From: Pelobacter sp. UBA6093
GTDB lineage: Bacteria; Desulfobacterota; Desulfuromonadia; Desulfuromonadales; Syntrophotaleaceae
DNA length: 19,854 nucleotides
Reading direction: 5' to 3'
Assembly (NCBI GenBank): GCA_002435955.1
Contig: DIWZ01000011.1
Location: forward strand, 1-19,854
Program-made: the position numbers and the translations under genes
Notes under the pieces: generated by a model
Seen by the model: the letters and a program-made list of their open reading frames with translations, nothing else
Database searches by the model: none
What the model was told of the DNA's origin: nothing
Shown here: one piece after another, positions 5,467 through 14,147 of the stretch
Layout: each line of letters starts with the position of its first letter
How positions within the stretch are numbered: the stretch's first letter is position 1

Positions 5467-5778
5467 ATGCCCACTGACGAAAACCCGCAGGCCAAAACCC
5501 CGACCACCCAAAAAGAAATTCGCGAGTTGGGATTCCTGCTCGATATCCCGCTGGAGGTTTCCGTGGAAATCGGATCAACCCGCATGCCCATCAAGGATCT
5601 GCTGCAATTGCAGGAGGGCAGCATTATCGAGCTGGATAAACTCGCCGGCGAACCGCTGGATCTGTACGTGAACTCGCGATTGATCGCGCGTGGTGAAGCC
5701 GTCATGGTCAAGGACCGTTATGGCCTGCGCCTGACGGACGTGGTAAGCCCTGCGGAGCGCCTGGAGAATCTTGGATGA
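5467..5778 (+). CDS. fliN: Flagellar motor switch protein FliN
   Basis: The 103-aa product is the C-ring subunit that stacks with FliM and binds the export ATPase complex. The start is ATG 5467 with GCGAGGA just upstream; the longer open frame from 5239 overlaps fliM and is not used. The single SpoA/FliN domain covers about 20-98: FLLDIPLEVSVEIGSTRMPI, then LLQLQEGSIIELDKLAGEPLDL and GEAVMVKDRYGLRLTDVVSP. The length is the short form, without an N-terminal extension. Its stop overlaps the fliO start in ATGA. Confidence 0.94.
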   Translation: MPTDENPQAKTPTTQKEIRELGFLLDIPLEVSVEIGSTRMPIKDLLQLQEGSIIELDKLAGEPLDLYVNSRLIARGEAVMVKDRYGLRLTDVVSPAERLENLG

Positions 5779-6167
5779 CAAGGGGTATCGCCATCGGGAC
5801 GGCCCTGCTGTTGGTGCCGGCACTCGCGCACACTGCGGAAAAAACGCCGGGATCGCTTGCGGGAGGACTCCAGCTTTGGGCCGGAATGGCCATAGTAATG
5901 GCGCTTATTCTGCTTCTCTACGCCGCGGCCCGACGTTGGTTACGTTGGCCTGCAGGCGGCCGGGCAGGCATCATCCAGGTGCGTGAAACGCGGCCGCTGG
6001 GGCCGAAAAAAGCCCTTTATCTGGTTAAAGTACGCGACCGGGAATTGTTGCTGGGGGTTACCGGCGAGCGTATCGAATTATTGTGCGATATGCCGTTGCC
6101 TGCAGATGAAGTCAATGAGGAACCCTTTGAACAAACGCTTCGCAAGCGCATGAAGGATAATCCATGA
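5775..6167 (+). CDS. fliO: Flagellar export assembly protein FliO
   Basis: The 130-aa product has a signal-like hydrophobic N-terminus (about 5-20) and a membrane helix at about 32-51. A small cytoplasmic domain follows with IIQVRETRPLGPKKALYLVKVRDRELLLGV split across 65-95, the typical FliO core. FliO is a chaperone-like factor for assembly of the FliP ring in the export gate. Both ends overlap their neighbours by 4 nt (ATGA with fliN and with fliP), so it is probably translated by coupling. It is poorly conserved in general; the position makes the call firm. Confidence 0.88.
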   Translation: MTRGIAIGTALLLVPALAHTAEKTPGSLAGGLQLWAGMAIVMALILLLYAAARRWLRWPAGGRAGIIQVRETRPLGPKKALYLVKVRDRELLLGVTGERIELLCDMPLPADEVNEEPFEQTLRKRMKDNP

Positions 6168-6919
6168 AATCCGCCGCAGGCCTGACGCTGGCCCTGCTGA
6201 TCCTTCTGGTCCTGCTGCCGACGGCGGTTTTCGCCGAGCCTCTTCCGGCAATTACCATCGGCTTCGGACAGACCGGTGGCCAGCCGCCTCCGTCAACCCT
6301 CATGCAGATCCTGCTGATCATGACGGTTTTGTCGGTGGCCCCGGCCATTCTGCTGATGACCACGGCGTTCATCCGTCTGGCCGTGGTACTGTCGTTTCTG
6401 CGTCAAGCCATGGGCACCCAGCAGATGCCTCCCAACCAGATCATTATCGGGCTGTCGCTGTTTCTGACCTTTTTCATCATGTCGCCGGTCTTCAACCAAA
6501 TCAACGATCAGGCCGTGCAACCCTACCTTGAACAAAAAATTGACCAGAAAAAAGCGCTGACCCTGGCCGTGGAGCCGATGCGCCAGTTCATGTTCGCTCA
6601 GACGACGGAAAGCGAACTGACCCTGCTGATGGAGATTTCAGGTCATCCCGATCCTGCCAACATCGACGAGGTGCCGACCCTTACGCTTATTCCGGCGTTT
6701 ATGCTGTCGGAACTCAAACGCGCTTTTGAAATCGGTTTCATGATCTACATCCCGTTTTTGGTCATTGACATGATCGTCGCGTCGGTTCTCATGTCCATGG
6801 GCATGATGATGCTCCCGCCGATCATCATTTCGCTGCCGTTCAAGCTGCTACTGTTCGTACTGGTCGATGGCTGGGCTCTGATCATCGGCTCCCTGGTCCA
6901 GAGCTTCAACGTTTTCTAA
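6164..6919 (+). CDS. fliP: Flagellar export gate protein FliP
   Basis: The 251-aa product is a core component of the flagellar type III export gate. A cleavable signal peptide (1-24, ending AVFA) is followed by the family signature: TAFIRLAVVLSFLRQAMGTQ and the MPPNQIIIGLSLFLTFFIM helix. A periplasmic loop carries EPMRQFMF, and the C-terminal helices read LSELKRAFEIGFMIYIPFLV and MGMMMLPPIIISLPFKLLLF. Length and order match the family. It overlaps fliO by 4 nt and is 31 nt from fliQ. Confidence 0.96.
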   Translation: MKSAAGLTLALLILLVLLPTAVFAEPLPAITIGFGQTGGQPPPSTLMQILLIMTVLSVAPAILLMTTAFIRLAVVLSFLRQAMGTQQMPPNQIIIGLSLFLTFFIMSPVFNQINDQAVQPYLEQKIDQKKALTLAVEPMRQFMFAQTTESELTLLMEISGHPDPANIDEVPTLTLIPAFMLSELKRAFEIGFMIYIPFLVIDMIVASVLMSMGMMMLPPIIISLPFKLLLFVLVDGWALIIGSLVQSFNVF

Positions 6920-6950
6920 CCTCTGGCCTGCTTACCAAGGAACCCGCACC

Positions 6951-7220
6951 ATGACCCCTGAATTCGCCATCAGCCTGGGACGCCAGGCCATCGAAACCGT
7001 GTTGTTACTTGCCTCGCCCCTGTTGCTTGCCGGTCTCGCCGTCGGTCTGCTGGTAAGTATCTTTCAGGCCGCTACCCAGATCAACGAGCAGACCATGACC
7101 TTCATCCCCAAAATCGTGGTGGTTTTTGTTACCCTCTTGATTTGCGCCCCCTGGATGATCCGGACCTTGCTCACTTTCACCCGGAGCATCATCGGCAATA
7201 TCGCGAATGTTGGCGGCTGA
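6951..7220 (+). CDS. fliQ: Flagellar export gate protein FliQ
   Basis: The 89-aa product has two membrane helices (about 15-38 and 50-72) and the family signature GLLVSIFQAATQINEQTMTF. It builds the export gate with FliP and FliR. AAGGA (6936-6940) lies 10 nt before the ATG. The stop overlaps the fliR start (TGATG), giving one shared base. Confidence 0.95.
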   Translation: MTPEFAISLGRQAIETVLLLASPLLLAGLAVGLLVSIFQAATQINEQTMTFIPKIVVVFVTLLICAPWMIRTLLTFTRSIIGNIANVGG

Positions 7221-7996
7221 TGCAGATCGAGCTGCTGCCACTTGAAACGATTCAGGCGTTTCTGGTCTGCGCTGCGCGTGTGACTTCGCTGTTCAGCGCC
7301 GTACCCGTTTTTGGCAGCGCCCAGGTACCGGTTCGGATCCGCGTCGCCCTGTCTGTCACCATTGCCCTGGTGGTATTCCCGGTCCTGCCCCCCATCCTGC
7401 CAAAGATCGCCCTGCACCCCATCGCGCTGGGCATCCTTATGGCAAAGGAAACAATGGTCGGCCTGATGATCGGCTTTATCGCCCGGCTGGTCTTTATTGC
7501 CGTGGAATTCGGCGGCGCCATTATCGGTTATCAGATGGGGTTTGCCGCGGCCAACGTTTTCGATCCCCAAAGCCAGCATCAGATCTCCCTGATCTCGCAG
7601 TTCCAGAATGTGTTTGCCATTTTTATCTTTCTGGCCCTCGACATCCATCATCTGTTTTTGCGGCTTATTGCCGACTCGTACCGATTGCTCCCCGCCGGGG
7701 CCATGAATCCGGGTGGCGACGCCGCTCTATACCTCTCCCGGTTGACAGGCGACATGTTTACCCTGGCCGTTAAATTCAGCGCACCGGTACTTATCGTTCT
7801 GATCCTGTCCGGCCTGGTGCTGGGCATCATGTCGCGCATCTTTCAACAGCTCAATGCGTTCATGCTCTCTTTCCCCATCAACATCGGGGTATCGTTTATC
7901 GCCATGGGGCTTACCCTGCAATTGCTGGCGGTCATGCTGCAACGGGAATTCGGTGCCTTGCAGCAGCGTTTTTATGCATTGCTGAATCTGCTCTAG
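7220..7996 (+). CDS. fliR: Flagellar export gate protein FliR
   Basis: The 258-aa product is an integral export gate subunit with about six membrane helices. I start it at ATG 7220, overlapping the fliQ stop by one base, rather than at the upstream ATG 7142 inside fliQ. Recognisable segments are TSLFSAVPVFGSAQVPVRIR (about 19-38), MAKETMVGLMIGFIARLVF and GFAAANVFDPQSQHQI near the middle. The end carries LSFPINIGVSFIAMGLTLQL. The length is normal and there is no fusion to FlhB, which occurs in some clostridia. Confidence 0.95.
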   Translation: MQIELLPLETIQAFLVCAARVTSLFSAVPVFGSAQVPVRIRVALSVTIALVVFPVLPPILPKIALHPIALGILMAKETMVGLMIGFIARLVFIAVEFGGAIIGYQMGFAAANVFDPQSQHQISLISQFQNVFAIFIFLALDIHHLFLRLIADSYRLLPAGAMNPGGDAALYLSRLTGDMFTLAVKFSAPVLIVLILSGLVLGIMSRIFQQLNAFMLSFPINIGVSFIAMGLTLQLLAVMLQREFGALQQRFYALLNLL

Positions 7997-8004
7997 GAGG
8001 GCTC

Positions 8005-9060
8005 ATGGCGGACTCGGATCAGGAACGCACAGAACAAGCCACCGGCAAGCGACGCACGGATTTTCGCGAAAAAGGCCAGGTGGCACAAAGCAAGGAAGTC
8101 CACACTGCAGCGTTGATGACCGGTACGCTGCTGTTATGGACCTTTTACGCGCCGCTGTTCTGGCGTACACTGTCGGGCATTTTAAGCCACCTGTGGAGTC
8201 TGGCCGGCGAGTTCGAAGTTTCGCCCCTGTCGGTGGTCATGCTATTCGGGCAACTGCTGCAGCAACTGGCCTTGCTGCTGGCACCGATCATGCTGATGAC
8301 GCTTGTTATCGGGTTTGCATCCAGCTACTTGCAGGTAGGCTGGATATTCACGACCAAACCTCTGGAACCGGATTTTTCCAAAATCAACCCGGTCACGGGC
8401 ATGAGCCGTCTCATTTCCAAGCGATCGATCGTCGAGGTGGTCAAATCCCTGCTCAAGGTACTGGTGATAGGGGCGGTCGCCTACAAGGTGATCATTGCCG
8501 AATTCGGTGAGGCCCTCGATCTTGTCGATATGGATATCAATGACTCTGTCAGTTATCTGGCAAGAGTGGCGGGACGCATCATGCTGCGCACCTGCGGTGT
8601 CATGATCCTGCTGGGTCTGCTTGATTTTCTGTTCGTCCGCTGGGAGATGGAAGAGAAAATGAAGATGACCAAGCAGGAACAGAAAGAGGAGCACAAGGAA
8701 AGCGAGGGGGATCCCCAGATCAAGGCCCGCATCCGTTCCATGCAGATGCAGGCCGCCCGCAGGCGCATGATGGCGGAAGTTCCCAAGGCCGATGTCATTA
8801 TTACCAACCCGACCCATCTGTCCATCGCCCTGGCTTACGATCGTACCCGCATGGGCGCACCGCAAATCGTAGCCAAGGGAGCTGGCGCCGTGGCCATGCG
8901 CATCCGCGAAATTGCCAGGGAACACAAGGTTCCGCTGCTGGAGAATAAACCGATCGCACGGGCACTGTTCAAGGTCGAGATCGGCAAGGAAGTGCCGGAG
9001 GAGATGTTTCAGGCGGTCGCGGAAATACTGGCTTATGTGTATGGGCTTAAGAAACGTTGA
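8005..9060 (+). CDS. flhB: Flagellar export switch protein FlhB
   Basis: The 351-aa product switches substrate specificity from rod/hook to filament proteins. It has the N-terminal motif TEQATGKRRTDFREKGQVAQSKE (split over 9-31), four membrane helices between about 35 and 212, then a charged linker. The autocleavage site is NPTH at residues 268-271 in VIITNPTHLSIALAYD, and the conserved GAGAVAMRIREIA follows. A strong ribosome binding site AGGAGGG sits 4 nt before the ATG. The following gap to flhA is filled by a heptamer repeat array, unlike the overlaps elsewhere in the operon. Confidence 0.96.
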   Translation: MADSDQERTEQATGKRRTDFREKGQVAQSKEVHTAALMTGTLLLWTFYAPLFWRTLSGILSHLWSLAGEFEVSPLSVVMLFGQLLQQLALLLAPIMLMTLVIGFASSYLQVGWIFTTKPLEPDFSKINPVTGMSRLISKRSIVEVVKSLLKVLVIGAVAYKVIIAEFGEALDLVDMDINDSVSYLARVAGRIMLRTCGVMILLGLLDFLFVRWEMEEKMKMTKQEQKEEHKESEGDPQIKARIRSMQMQAARRRMMAEVPKADVIITNPTHLSIALAYDRTRMGAPQIVAKGAGAVAMRIREIAREHKVPLLENKPIARALFKVEIGKEVPEEMFQAVAEILAYVYGLKKR

Positions 9061-9062
9061 CC

Positions 9063-9132
9063 GAGTGCTGAGTGCTGAGTGCTGAGTGCTGAGTGCTGAG
9101 TGCTGACAACTGACAACTGACAACTGACAACC
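9063..9132 (+). repeat. Heptamer tandem array between flhB and flhA
   Basis: Ten contiguous 7-base units: six perfect GAGTGCT (9063-9104), three GACAACT (9105-9125) and one GACAACC (9126-9132). It fills nearly the whole gap between the flhB stop (9060) and the flhA ATG (9146) and leaves only a weak ribosome binding site (ACAGG) for flhA. The unit switch keeps the 7-base phase. Two more GAGTGCT-type units occur at 17720-17733. Confidence 0.95.
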
Positions 9133-9145
9133 GACAGGTTTCAAG

Positions 9146-11230
9146 ATGCTCAATCAATTAAGACAGCAGGACTGGAGAGCCCTTATCTTCCGCAGCGACG
9201 TGATGGTGGCGTTTGGACTGGTGGCCATTCTCATGGTCATGATTCTGCCACTGCCGTCCTTTCTGCTGGACATTTTCCTGTCACTGAACATCACCATCGC
9301 CCTGCTGATCCTGGTCATCTGCCTGTATACCCAAAAAGCTCTGGAATTTGCGCTGTTCCCCTCGGTGCTGCTGGCCACGACGCTGTTTCGCCTGTCGCTG
9401 AACGTAGCGTCCACGCGCTTGATTCTGTTACGCGGCAACGAAGGCCCCGCGGCTGCAGGTTCGGTGATCCAGTCTTTCGGGCAGTTTGTGGTTGGCGGAA
9501 ATTATGTGGTCGGGGTAGTAATATTCGTTATTCTGGTGATCATCAACTTCATGGTTATCACCAAGGGCGCCGGGCGCGTGGCCGAGGTTGCGGCGCGTTT
9601 TACCCTGGACGCCATGCCGGGCAAGCAGATGGCCATCGATGCCGATCTCAATTCCGGTTTGCTTACCGAAGCGGAAGCGCGTTTGCGGCGCAAGGAAATC
9701 GCCAGCGAAGCGACCTTTTTCGGGGCCATGGACGGCGCCAGTAAATTCGTCAAAGGGGATGCCATCGCCGGCATTATCATTACCCTGATCAACGTTGGCG
9801 CCGGGTTTATTATCGGCGTATTGCAAAAAGGCATGGCCGCCGGTGCCGCCGCCGAAACCTATACCATTCTTACCGTCGGCGACGGGCTGGTGGGGCAGAT
9901 TCCGGCCCTGATCATCTCCACTGCCGCCGGCATCCTGGTCACCCGCACCGCTGGCGAGCAGAATTTCGGCGCCTCGCTGAAATCGCAATTCACGATTCAT
10001 CCCCAGGCACTTTGGGTGGTCGCCTGTATTCTGCTGGCCTTCGCGTTGATCCCCGGCATGCCGACGGTTCCTTTCCTGGTGATCTCCGCGGGACTTGGTT
10101 TTGTCGCCTTCAAAGTGCAAAAAGAACAGGCCGATGAAGAGGTTGCTCGCACCCAGGAAGAACGGCGTCCAGCGGCCGTGCAGGAAGACAATTACGAAGA
10201 AATGCTGTCCGTCGACCTGCTGGAACTGGAAGTCGGATACGGGTTGATCCCTATGGTGGACGCCAACCAGAATGGCGAGTTATTGCCACGCATCCGTTCG
10301 ATCCGCAAGCAGTTCGCCCTGGATTTCGGCTTTATCATCCCCCCCATCCATATCAAGGATAACCTGCAGCTCAAACCGAACGAATATGCGGTACTGCTCA
10401 AAGGGATGCGCATCGCCAGTGGCGAGATTCTCCCCAACCACCATCTGGCCATGAACCCCGGCATCGCTACCGAACCCCTCAAGGGGGTGGCAACCACCGA
10501 ACCGGCCTTTGGCCTGCCGGCTACCTGGATCGGCGAAGATCTCAAGGAACGAGCCCAGATTGCCGGGTACACGGTGGTCGACGGCACCACGGTGATCACC
10601 ACCCATATTACTGAAATCATAAAAAGACATGCTCATGAACTGATCGGTCGTCAGGAGGTACAGAACTTGCTAGACAACCTTGGCAAGAGCTTCCCGAAAC
10701 TTGTCGAGGAGCTGACACCGCACCTTTTGCCTTTGGGATGTATCATGAAAGTTCTGCAGAATCTGCTTCGCGAACAGGTTTCCATCCGGGATCTGCGGAC
10801 TATTCTGGAGACCCTTGCCGACTGGGGCGGCGCCTCCAAGGACCCCGACCTGCTCACCGAGCAGGTGCGCCAGTCCATGGCCCGCGCCATCAGCGGCCGA
10901 CATGCCCAAAACGACGAACTTCTCGAATTGATGACCCTGGAACGGCAGCTCGAAGAAACCATCGAGCAGTCGGTGCATCGCACCAGCGAAGGCAGCTATC
11001 TGGCGCTTGACCCTGGTACGGCACAGGCACTGCTGGAAAGCCTGGCCGATGCCATGCAGACCCTGGACGGCGGCATGACCCCGGTGCTCCTCTGCCCGCC
11101 ATCGATTCGACCGCATGTCAAGCGCTTGACCGAACGCTACCTGCCCACCCTGGTGTGCCTGTCCCATAATGAAATCGCCCCTCATCTGAGGGTGCAATCG
11201 GTAGGAATGGTGAGTATCCATGCTGGTTAG
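9146..11230 (+). CDS. flhA: Flagellar export gate protein FlhA
   Basis: The 694-aa product is the nonameric export gate component that docks chaperone-substrate complexes. The N-terminal half has about eight membrane helices and the FHIPEP family signature FPSVLLATTLFRLSLNVAST (71-90). A cytoplasmic loop has GAGRVAEVAARFTLDAMPGK and QMAIDADLNSGLL. The C-terminal half (from about 350) is the cytoplasmic ring domain, including LLELEVGYGLIP and PPIHIKDNLQLKPNEYAVLL. The length is normal. The start codon has only ACAGG upstream, probably because the repeat array displaced the usual spacer. The stop overlaps flhF by 11 nt. Confidence 0.96.
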   Translation: MLNQLRQQDWRALIFRSDVMVAFGLVAILMVMILPLPSFLLDIFLSLNITIALLILVICLYTQKALEFALFPSVLLATTLFRLSLNVASTRLILLRGNEGPAAAGSVIQSFGQFVVGGNYVVGVVIFVILVIINFMVITKGAGRVAEVAARFTLDAMPGKQMAIDADLNSGLLTEAEARLRRKEIASEATFFGAMDGASKFVKGDAIAGIIITLINVGAGFIIGVLQKGMAAGAAAETYTILTVGDGLVGQIPALIISTAAGILVTRTAGEQNFGASLKSQFTIHPQALWVVACILLAFALIPGMPTVPFLVISAGLGFVAFKVQKEQADEEVARTQEERRPAAVQEDNYEEMLSVDLLELEVGYGLIPMVDANQNGELLPRIRSIRKQFALDFGFIIPPIHIKDNLQLKPNEYAVLLKGMRIASGEILPNHHLAMNPGIATEPLKGVATTEPAFGLPATWIGEDLKERAQIAGYTVVDGTTVITTHITEIIKRHAHELIGRQEVQNLLDNLGKSFPKLVEELTPHLLPLGCIMKVLQNLLREQVSIRDLRTILETLADWGGASKDPDLLTEQVRQSMARAISGRHAQNDELLELMTLERQLEETIEQSVHRTSEGSYLALDPGTAQALLESLADAMQTLDGGMTPVLLCPPSIRPHVKRLTERYLPTLVCLSHNEIAPHLRVQSVGMVSIHAG

Positions 11231-12473
11231 AATTTTTGAAGCTGAAACCATGCCCCTGGCCCTGAAAAAGGTCAAGGAGGCACTGGGCCCTGACGCATTG
11301 ATCCTGTCAACGCGCACCGTGCGTAAAAGCGGACTGGGGGTTTTCCGCAAACCGATCTGCGAAGTGACCGCCGCCATCGATTCGGCTGATGCAGAGGAAT
11401 TCGGCCGGACAGTCACGGCACCCGAGCCCCCAGCAACCACGCAGCAGGATGATCTGAACTATCAGGATCTCTGGCAGCAACCGCGACAATCCGCCATTTC
11501 CAGCTACAACCAGCACATTCAGGGGGTAAAGCCGCCCGATGACAGCCTCAAGGATGTTCGCAATGAAATCGACGAACTCAAAGCCCTGGTGCGGCAACTG
11601 GCCAAACCTGCCGAAACACCGGCGCAGCGGCCTGTTGTAGCGGCACCGCCGCGCAAGGTGGTGCAAGGCGTCGATGTGCAGGAGATGAGCCTGCTGCAAA
11701 ACGAACTCGACCGGCTGGGCATTTGCGGCGAAGCTGCCGCGACCCTTGAGCAATACGCCTGGGAAAAACTGTCCCCCAGGCAACTGGGTGATCCGCAAGG
11801 TATCCGGGAATTCCTCGGCGATTCCATTGGCAGACTGGTAAGCGTCGTCTGCCCGTTCCAACCGGTTGCAGGCCAGCAAAAACGCATCGCGCTGGTGGGC
11901 CCGACCGGGGTGGGGAAAACCACCACCATTGCCAAGATGGCGGCCAGTCAGTTGCTGCAGGGGGTCTCCCGCATCGCCCTCATCACCATCGACACATACC
12001 GCATTGCCGCCGTGGAGCAACTCAAGGTGTACGGCGAAATCATGAATCTGCCGGTGGAAGTGGTTACCACTCCAGAGCAGCTGCAACAGGCCATCGCGCG
12101 GCATCGGGACAAGGATCTTATCCTCATCGATACCGCGGGGCGCAGTCCCCGCGATGATATGAGCATTACCGAATTGGCCGCTTTTCTGGGGCATGCGCAG
12201 ACGGAAAATCATCTGGTGCTGTCCGCCACCACCCGCGATCGGGAGTTATCCGAAGTTGTGCATCGTTTCAGTCGTATTCCTCTGCACAGTCTGGTTTTTA
12301 CCAAACTGGATGAATGTGAACAATGTGGCACCTTGCTCAATATTTCACTGACGCAACAACTCCCATTGTCGTTTCTCACCAATGGACAGCGCGTTCCGGA
12401 AGATTTGATGGAAGCGGATGCTGAAGCCATAACCGGATTCATTACCGGCAGCTATCGAGAGAAAGCCGTATGA
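11220..12473 (+). CDS. flhF: SRP-type GTPase FlhF
   Basis: The 417-aa product sets where flagella form. The N-terminal region begins MLVRIFEAETMPLALKKVKEALGPDAL (split 1-27), as in other FlhF proteins. A variable linker (60-150), an N domain and the GTPase domain follow. GTPase motifs are GPTGVGKTT (228-236), DTYR (258-261), DTAGR (304-308) and TKLDE (361-365), all intact. It partners with FlhG, whose gene follows with a 4-nt overlap. FlhF with FlhG usually means polar flagella in proteobacteria; the number cannot be read from sequence. Confidence 0.95.
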   Translation: MLVRIFEAETMPLALKKVKEALGPDALILSTRTVRKSGLGVFRKPICEVTAAIDSADAEEFGRTVTAPEPPATTQQDDLNYQDLWQQPRQSAISSYNQHIQGVKPPDDSLKDVRNEIDELKALVRQLAKPAETPAQRPVVAAPPRKVVQGVDVQEMSLLQNELDRLGICGEAAATLEQYAWEKLSPRQLGDPQGIREFLGDSIGRLVSVVCPFQPVAGQQKRIALVGPTGVGKTTTIAKMAASQLLQGVSRIALITIDTYRIAAVEQLKVYGEIMNLPVEVVTTPEQLQQAIARHRDKDLILIDTAGRSPRDDMSITELAAFLGHAQTENHLVLSATTRDRELSEVVHRFSRIPLHSLVFTKLDECEQCGTLLNISLTQQLPLSFLTNGQRVPEDLMEADAEAITGFITGSYREKAV

Positions 12474-13378
12474 CGACTTATTACGAAACTACCGACCAGG
12501 CTGAAACGTTGCGCGGCATGCGAGAGTTCCATTCCGAGCGGGATGAAGAGACGACGCCCCCTCCGACCCGCGTCATTGCGGTTGCCAGCGGCAAAGGCGG
12601 CGTGGGAAAAACCGCGGTGGTGGCCAATACGGCCTATGCTCTGGCGCAATTTGGCAAAAAGGTGCTGATCATCGATGCCGACCTGGGGCTTGCCAATATC
12701 GATGTGGTGTTCGGCCTCAATCCCCGTTACAACCTCAACCATTTTTTTGAGGGTCTTAAATCCCTCGAAGAGATCATGGTCGAAGGCCCCTGGGGGATCA
12801 AGATATTGCCGGCCGGTTCGGGAGTCCAGCAATTTACTCGTCTCGACTCCCGGCAACGCATGCGTCTGATCGAAGACCTGGATGGCCTGCAGGAAGATTT
12901 CGACGTGGTGCTCATCGATACCGAAGCCGGGATTTCCGAAAACGTGACCTACTTTACCGTCGCCGCCCAGGATATTTTCATCATCACCAGTCCTGAACCG
13001 ACGGCCATTACCGATGCCTACGCCCTGATGAAATTGCTGTCCACCCGCTACCACCAGAAGCAGTTCCAACTGATCGTCAATTCGGTCAGCAATACCGGCG
13101 AAGGACTGGATGTTTACCAGAAACTGACCACGGTAGCCAATCGATACCTGTCCATCAGCATCGATTATCTGGGCTGTATCCCGTTCGATAAACGGCTGCG
13201 CGAGTCGATCCGCCGGCAAAGCCCCATGGTTGAAATCTATCCCGGCAGCAAAACCAGCAACGCATTTACCGGATTTGCCAGAAACATTATCGATGCCCCT
13301 GCGGACATCCAGCCCAAAGGCACATTGCAGTTTTTCTGGAAACGCCTGCTTTCTGCCGGCGGAAGGGATATGCCATGA
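12470..13378 (+). CDS. flhG: MinD-type ATPase FlhG (FleN/YlxH), flagellar number regulator
   Basis: The 302-aa product is a ParA/MinD-family ATPase that limits flagellar number by acting on FlhF. The N-terminal extension carries DQAETLRGM (9-17), matching the DQAxxLR element known to stimulate FlhF GTPase. The deviant Walker A is SGKGGVGKT (40-48) with Lys42 and Lys47. IIDADLGLANID follows (67-78), with VVLIDTEAG as the switch region. It overlaps flhF and fliA by 4 nt each. A C-terminal membrane-targeting helix is not obvious to me. Confidence 0.94.
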   Translation: MTTYYETTDQAETLRGMREFHSERDEETTPPPTRVIAVASGKGGVGKTAVVANTAYALAQFGKKVLIIDADLGLANIDVVFGLNPRYNLNHFFEGLKSLEEIMVEGPWGIKILPAGSGVQQFTRLDSRQRMRLIEDLDGLQEDFDVVLIDTEAGISENVTYFTVAAQDIFIITSPEPTAITDAYALMKLLSTRYHQKQFQLIVNSVSNTGEGLDVYQKLTTVANRYLSISIDYLGCIPFDKRLRESIRRQSPMVEIYPGSKTSNAFTGFARNIIDAPADIQPKGTLQFFWKRLLSAGGRDMP

Positions 13379-14142
13379 ATCTGGGACCTGTATATGCCCC
13401 CGTCAGAGCGGATGAAAAGGATCGCCTGATCAAAAGCCATCTGCACATGGTGAGCTTTCTGACCGAACGCATGGTAAGTCAGGTACCGGCCTTCATGACC
13501 CGCGAAGACATCGCCAGCGCTTCCATGGTGGGGCTGGTAGACGCCGCCAATCGTTTCAAACCGAGCCTGGGCGTCCTGTTCAAGACCTTTGCCGAAAAAC
13601 GCATGCGTGGCGCTGTACTTGACGAAGTCCGCCGCATGGACTGGTTTTCCCGCTCGCTGCGGCAAAAACAATCGCGCATCTGTAAAGCTATCTCAGATCT
13701 GGAAAAGCGCCTCGGACGTCCTCCGGAAGAAGAGGAAATCGCCGCCGACCTGGAAATGAACCTGGAGGATTACCGCTTGATGCTGGGTGAAGTCAGCTAT
13801 CTTGGGTGCGTCAGCCTGCATGAGTCGATCGAAGACACTACCGATGGCCCGACCCTGATGGACAGCATCGAGGACGAAAACAGCCCAAACCCTCTGGCAA
13901 TGATTGAAAACAGTCAACTGACTCAGGAACTGGCCCGTCAAATCGAGCGCCTGACGGAAAAGGAACGGCTGGTTATTTCCCTCTACTACTATGAAGAACT
14001 CAGCCAGAAAGAGATCGCGGAAGTTCTGGAACTCTCGGAAGGACGCATATCGCAACTGCACAGCCAGGCCCTGCTGAAGCTCAAGACCTCCATCAACCGG
14101 ACTCAAACCGAAGGAGTCGGGCACCCCTTGTCGCCCCGTTAG
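13375..14142 (+). CDS. fliA: Flagellar sigma factor FliA (sigma-28)
   Basis: The 255-aa product directs RNA polymerase to late flagellar promoters. Region 2 spans about 20-95 with DIASASMVGLVDAANRF and EVRRMDWFSRSLRQ, the family hallmark. Region 3 is about 100-150, and region 4 ends with the helix-turn-helix LSQKEIAEVLELSEGRISQL (209-228). It overlaps flhG by 4 nt, so it is made with the middle-class genes. Candidate FliA promoters occur just downstream (14591-14618) and after flgJ (19659-19686). The anti-sigma factor FlgM is not in the window. Confidence 0.96.
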   Translation: MNLGPVYAPVRADEKDRLIKSHLHMVSFLTERMVSQVPAFMTREDIASASMVGLVDAANRFKPSLGVLFKTFAEKRMRGAVLDEVRRMDWFSRSLRQKQSRICKAISDLEKRLGRPPEEEEIAADLEMNLEDYRLMLGEVSYLGCVSLHESIEDTTDGPTLMDSIEDENSPNPLAMIENSQLTQELARQIERLTEKERLVISLYYYEELSQKEIAEVLELSEGRISQLHSQALLKLKTSINRTQTEGVGHPLSPR

Positions 14143-14147
14143 CCACC

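Noticed and set aside
8242..9153. Long minus-strand frame (303 codons) opposite flhB
   Set aside because: It mirrors the flhB frame and the heptamer array, is rich in His, Gln and Gly, and has no motif; a GC-rich shadow frame.
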